A stretch of DNA of 22,498 nucleotides, from assembly GCA_027600665.1 (NCBI GenBank), contig JADGJL010000401.1:1-22498 (forward strand), given 5' to 3'. Of the stretch, positions 19,348-22,498 are shown in pieces. Made by a program: the position numbers and the translations under genes. A model generated the notes under the pieces. The model searched no databases and was not told the DNA's origin. It worked only from the letters and a program-made list of their open reading frames with translations. Position 1 is the first letter of the stretch, and every line of letters begins with the position of its first letter. The DNA is from Irineochytrium annulatum. Taxonomy: Eukaryota; Chytridiomycota; Chytridiomycetes; Chytridiales; Chytridiaceae.

Positions 19348-19732
19348 TCAAAATTCTCCAGTTGCTCCCCCGTCGGCGATCTGTTCGATCTTTGTAGTAA
19401 CGATAAGAACCTTATCAAGTCCTTCGACAATCAAGGCTTCTGGAACGTAGAATTCGCTTTCGCCGATCATGAAACTTCTGGGCACAATCCCGAGAATTTT
19501 TAACCGCGAGTTTCCGTCGGCCATAATCAACATAGATTGTTTCAACGGAATACACTTTACCCCAACAACAGTGTTTCAACGGACTATACTTTACCCCAAC
19601 AACAAATTGGAGTTGGCTCACTGGTAAAAGCACATCGTTCGCACCATCTATGAGCGCCTCAGCCGAATATTCCATTATACTGCGGTTTTCCGGGGTCAAT
19701 GTGAGATGTTCAGGAGTTTGATAGGCGGGCAA
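19348..19732 (-). pseudogene. Retropepsin-like aspartic protease of the copia remnant
   Basis: ALIDGANDVLLPVSQL (minus, about 19660-19615) resembles the DTGA active-site block of retropepsins, but the Thr is missing. After a 34-nt tandem duplication the match resumes in another frame: MADGNSRLKILGIVPRSFM, IGESEFYVPEALIVEGLDKVLI. This is the usual flap and 'V.EGL...I' end of these proteases. The enzyme would have cut Gag-Pol. The altered active site and shifted frame make it inactive. Confidence 0.65.
19538..19605. repeat. Tandem duplication, 2 x 34 nt, inside the protease remnant
   Basis: The units 19538-19571 and 19572-19605 both read TGTTTCAACGGA...CTTTACCCCAACAACA with three mismatches. 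The 34-nt length is not a multiple of three, so it shifts the protease frame. Confidence 0.9.
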
Positions 19733-19754
19733 CCTTAATGTGCGCTCATGGCTA

Positions 19755-20150
19755 TTATTGGCAGAGGAGATGGGCGCACTGTAACATTGAGAGGGTCTCG
19801 TGCTTATAAGCTTTTAAAGTCCTCCCATCAAGTTCGTCCATGTGCAGGCTCATCGAGACGTTTGCTCGAAACCCAAAACGAGTAGGTGAATGTTCGGAAT
19901 GGCCAGCGGCTGTTGTGACAGCAGCTTCAGGTTTCTTTGCAACAACTAATGCCTTCAAATTCTCTGCCATTCGGGCATTAAAGTTATCATTAATCATTTC
20001 CCGAAAGTCTTCCTTGCTAACATTCAACAATTCCTTCTTCGGAGTCTTTACAACTTTGTGTTTATTCGGAGAGTTCAACCTGCTTCTTTGAGCGGTAGAT
20101 CCTCCCTTCAGATAACATTGGTCAGCAGTATGGTGACCTGTTGCAAAAGT
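19755..20150 (-). pseudogene. Gag C-terminal / zinc-knuckle region of the copia remnant
   Basis: The minus strand at 20139-20116 encodes GHHTADQC, the second half of a CCHC-type knuckle. In the same frame follow YLKGGSTAQRSRLNSPNKHK and a Lys/Glu-rich stretch to a stop at 19755. A CDKH at about 20211-20200 could be the first half, but a disrupted stretch with stops lies between. This is the nucleic-acid-binding end of Gag leading into the protease. Confidence 0.5.
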
Positions 20151-20291
20151 TGCTTAAGTTACGTTATTGCTTAACATTACTGGGCCATACCCCATCCTGG
20201 TGTTTATCGCACCGGATAAAAGTCTTTGATTTGTCCCGAGACAGTCGCTGAGAACGGTCTGCATTCTCTCCAGCGACATTTGCGACGGGAG

Positions 20292-21160
20292 TCACCCGGG
20301 CCTTGCCCTTATAGTCACGTGTCGGCTTACAAGCCATAGTAGTTTTTGACGGTTGATCGTTTGATATTTAAAATTCATGCCATGCAATGAAATCAACCGG
20401 TTGAGGAGTTGATGCAGGGCATCCTGCCACTCTTTTATAATCACATCCGACTTGCTACCACGAGGCCCACATTCATGCTTCAAAATAGCAAATGCCTCGG
20501 ATCCGGTAGATCCATCATAATCTTTGATTGTATGATCGTTTTCAGTCGATTCCGCTGGTCATTATAGACCTCCGACTCGACGATCTGATAGACATTGAAC
20601 CAGGTCGTTCCCGGAGACACAGGAGTTTCAAGGGGTGGAAACTCAAACTGAGGTACTCTCGTCGACTGAAATACGCCTTCGTGGCTGCCAATTTGCTCAT
20701 CAAGGCGTTTCTTATATTTTTGAAAGCCCCCAACAGTCATGGTCGTAAGGTCCAATTCAAGGATCTCATTAAACCACGCAGAGTCCGCACTGACCTGCGA
20801 GATCACTGTAAACCTATCACGTAGATAGTTAACCATGTCTGCAGCAAATTGATAGCTGTGAACTAAGAACGTGTGATTATCAAAGAGGTCAGCCACGGCA
20901 TTCGTAAGGATCCCCAAGGCTTTCTGATGCTGCTTCGAGTAATCCGTCCATGCTTTGACTCGACCATTAAAGTCACCAGCCGGTTCGCCTTCAATCCAAG
21001 TAGCAGGCGTCCATGTCAAATCCGGTGTGGTGAACAGGTCAGCACATCCTTGATCACGCAGGGCCCCGAGGAACTTCGTCGCGAGGCAATATTGATATTC
21101 TTGTAGGGTATGTCCGGTAAACTTTCCGGCCTCCACTTTCGAGGTTGATTGGTTGGACAT
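20292..21160 (-). pseudogene. Copia-type Gag polyprotein, frame-shifted
   Basis: A 226-codon frame starts at ATG 21160 (MSNQSTSKVEAGKFTGHTLQ) and has the usual copia Gag features. FTG.TLQEY opens it, W..YS.QHQKALGILTNAV follows, and an AADMVNYLRDRF helix precedes a LDLTTMTVGGFQKYKKRL repeat-like helix (UBN2/DUF4219-like). It stops at 20480. The continuation GSEAFAILKHECGPRGSK and DALHQLLNRL is in the next frame (to 20292), so one shift lies near 20505. Gag forms the virus-like particle of the element. The 226-codon length shows that decay is moderate. Confidence 0.65.
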
Positions 21161-21945
21161 CGCCGTTGTATCTGAAGATTATATCAGGTAAAGGCCGTCG
21201 TTTCGCTATTTGATAAAGTCCGTGATAGCGGTCTTGATCGTTGGCCGTGAGATTGCTCTTTGGATTTGTAGCGAGACAGGTGCGTCGTTTGCTCAAGAAT
21301 TGAACTTGAGATGTGCAACTGAAAATCAATTGTTGATTGTGCGCATTCCTCCGCCTGATTGGACGTTCTGAGGCAAACGAATGATTGGTGCGGAGTTTGA
21401 CATGCGCCCAAGATTTTGACTGATCCTATGTCATGCGTCTCATTTTAAGAATGAGACGTGTCGTAATATAGTACACTTGTGCTGCACTAGCGGTTCATGA
21501 AATGTCATAATTGACAGCATCTGTAGTCTAGTCTAATCACTGAATAGAGTGTGGGATCGACTGAACTTTGGATCTCATGTATACGTGTTTACACCTTATC
21601 TCACCTCCTTGAGTATTCTTCATAACTTGGCCAATGTTGATAAGGAGTAGCTAGTCCTTTAATTAATAGACAATCAAGTAGATTTTCGGAGGATCCGTGG
21701 ATTTTATCAACTGTAGCGGGTACTCTGCTCGCGTAGGACAACGCTGGCTGAATCTCCCTACTTTCACTACACTTGAGGATTTCGACTATACCACCAATAA
21801 CCCATTGGTGTTGCTCTTTCCCAAGGAATGAGCGTGATTCCTATTGGATGGGAACATTTGGAACTTTAGTGCCGCATCACCTCTTAGTGATTATGGCGCA
21901 TCGAATTAATATGTATACTAACATATATGTGATACGCCTGACAAG
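21161..21945. other. AT-rich region between gag remnant and Myb/SANT-like gene
   Basis: About 785 nt without a recognised gene. It should hold the 5' leader and LTR of the copia element, but no TG...CA-bounded repeat was found. A small hairpin lies at 21436-21458 (9-bp arms CGTCTCATT / AATGAGACG around TTAAG). A TACTAAC branch-like site near 21917 precedes the acceptor at 21945 and implies a lost or unseen upstream exon. Confidence 0.35.
21436..21458. repeat. Short hairpin, 9-bp arms, 5-nt loop
   Basis: CGTCTCATT at 21436-21444 pairs exactly with AATGAGACG at 21450-21458. It is upstream of the gag remnant on that element's strand, so it could be part of its LTR or leader. Confidence 0.6.
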
Positions 21946-22498
21946 GCCAGCAATAATGGGTTCAAGCCGGCCTCCTTCACCGTCGTCGTCCAGATGATCA
22001 ACAACGCCTTCCCAAAAGAGATGCCCAAGCAGACCAAGGAAATGGCGACGACCAAGTACAAAGCTGTAAGTATTCTTCGTGATCATGACCTAAACTAACT
22101 GCAAAGGATTTTAAAAGCATATTTCGGGAACAAGACATTTTAAGGAACCTGAGCTGTGGGCTACAATTCAGCAACTGGCTCCATCCTCACCGACAAGCAC
22201 ACCTGGGATGAGCTTCTTGTTGTTTGTTCTTTGGATCACTGTCTATATTGTATTACTAAGACTATACTATATAGAAGACACCTGCGCTCGCGAAGTTCCG
22301 TGAGAAGGCCCTCCACCTCGTCCTGTCCCACGCTGCCCTCATGGAGCAGGTGTATGCCGTCACAATGGCAACTGGCAAGCACGCGAGGAACGGCGGCCCT
22401 CCACAGGACCGGACTCAAGGAGCAATGGGAAGGTGGGGGGTGTGGGGTCTGGCTCGGGGTCTGGCTCAGGGTCTGGCTCGGGGTTGAAGCCCAGTGTC
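21946..22498 (+). pseudogene. Myb/SANT-like DNA-binding domain protein, partial and frame-broken
   Basis: Exons appear to be 21946-22065, 22107-22218 and 22275 to the right edge. Introns are 22066-22106 (GTAAGT, ACTAAC) and 22219-22274 (GTTGTT, TACTAAG), all phase 0. Exon 1 encodes NNGFKPASFTVVVQMINNAF and KEMATTKYKA. Exon 2 encodes DFKSIFREQDILRNLS, then GYNSATGSILTDKHTWDELL. Exon 3 encodes TPALAKFREKALHLVL and YAVTMATGKHARNGG. This order (G.F....F..., lk..f..L..SG.GY, W.ell...P.A..FR.K, YATGK.AR) fits the Myb/SANT-like domain common in fungal proteins, many tied to Harbinger-like elements. Exon 2 changes frame at GTGGGC near 22158, where one extra G would explain it. The N-terminal part with the first Trp helix is not seen. 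The 3' end continues past the window. Confidence 0.6.
22445..22480. repeat. Three tandem copies of a 12-nt unit
   Basis: GGGTCTGGCTCG is repeated at 22445-22456, 22457-22468 (last base A) and 22469-22480. In one plus frame it encodes Gly-Ser-Gly-Ser, so it probably lengthens a flexible linker in the protein that runs off the window edge. Confidence 0.9.

Larger units (their letters stand above)
18340..21160 (-). mobile_element. Ty1/copia LTR retrotransposon remnant (gag-PR-INT, RT end missing)
   Basis: The minus strand carries, in order, a gag frame (21160-20292), a zinc-knuckle-like segment (about 20140), a retropepsin (19732-19348) and an integrase C-terminal part with the VFGC block (18910-18430). 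Gag, protease, integrase in that order is the copia arrangement. The reverse transcriptase and RNase H that should follow are absent; the element ends where the transposase fragment begins. Every domain is split by frame shifts or stops. No flanking LTR pair or primer-binding site could be recognised, so the 5' boundary above 21160 is unknown. The composition is more AT-rich than the surrounding host genes. Confidence 0.8.

Noticed and set aside
21821..21835. 14-nt match (CTTTCCCAAGGAAT) between 21821-21835 and the integrase remnant near 18699
   Set aside because: It is too short to show a second element copy, and flanking sequences do not match.
1..22498. tRNA, rRNA, CRISPR or bacterial-type operon signals
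   Set aside because: None was found by eye. The introns, retrotransposon and nuclear genes show a eukaryotic chromosome, so ribosome-binding sites and operon logic do not apply.

Overview
The window looks like nuclear DNA of a fungus, possibly an early-diverging (chytrid-like) one; the lineage is an inference. Genes are interrupted by short GT-AG introns (about 41 to 70 nt) with CTAAC/CTGAC-like branch sites. Coding stretches are GC-rich and spacers are AT-rich. Three genes are recognisable eukaryotic housekeeping genes, and the right third is filled with decayed eukaryotic transposons. No rRNA, tRNA or CRISPR array was seen.

Left part (1-9150): the 3' end of an unidentified tail-anchored membrane protein gene; a three-exon FG nucleoporin of the Nup42/Amo1 type; a six-exon NOL11/Utp8-like ribosome-biogenesis factor; and, converging on it from the minus strand, a six-exon DSN1/Mis13 kinetochore subunit. 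These are intact once spliced in frame.

Middle part (9490-14890): a cluster of four related copies of a membrane-protein family that I cannot assign to a known family. P1 (plus, 10354-12217) is intact. P2 (minus, 14439-12534) faces P1 tail to tail and carries a frame break in its first exon. P0 (minus, 9981-9490) and P3 (minus, 14890-14480) are pseudogene fragments. P1 and P2 share a cytoplasmic tail with a PPxY motif beside the membrane. P0, P1 and P2 share an intron exactly before the single transmembrane segment. The large ectodomain is beta-rich. This cluster is the best candidate for something undescribed.

Right part (14890-22498): a two-exon universal stress protein gene (16718-16001, minus), then transposon debris. 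There is a perfect 51-nt palindrome (17240-17290), a PIF/Harbinger-type DDE transposase fragment with an in-frame stop (plus), a Ty1/copia remnant on the minus strand in the order gag, protease, integrase with the RT end missing, and at the right edge a Myb/SANT-like gene with one frame break running into Gly-Ser repeats.

The housekeeping genes do not form a pathway: nuclear pore, rRNA maturation and kinetochore functions simply sit side by side, as is usual in compact fungal genomes. All assignments come from reading translated sequence; no database search was run.
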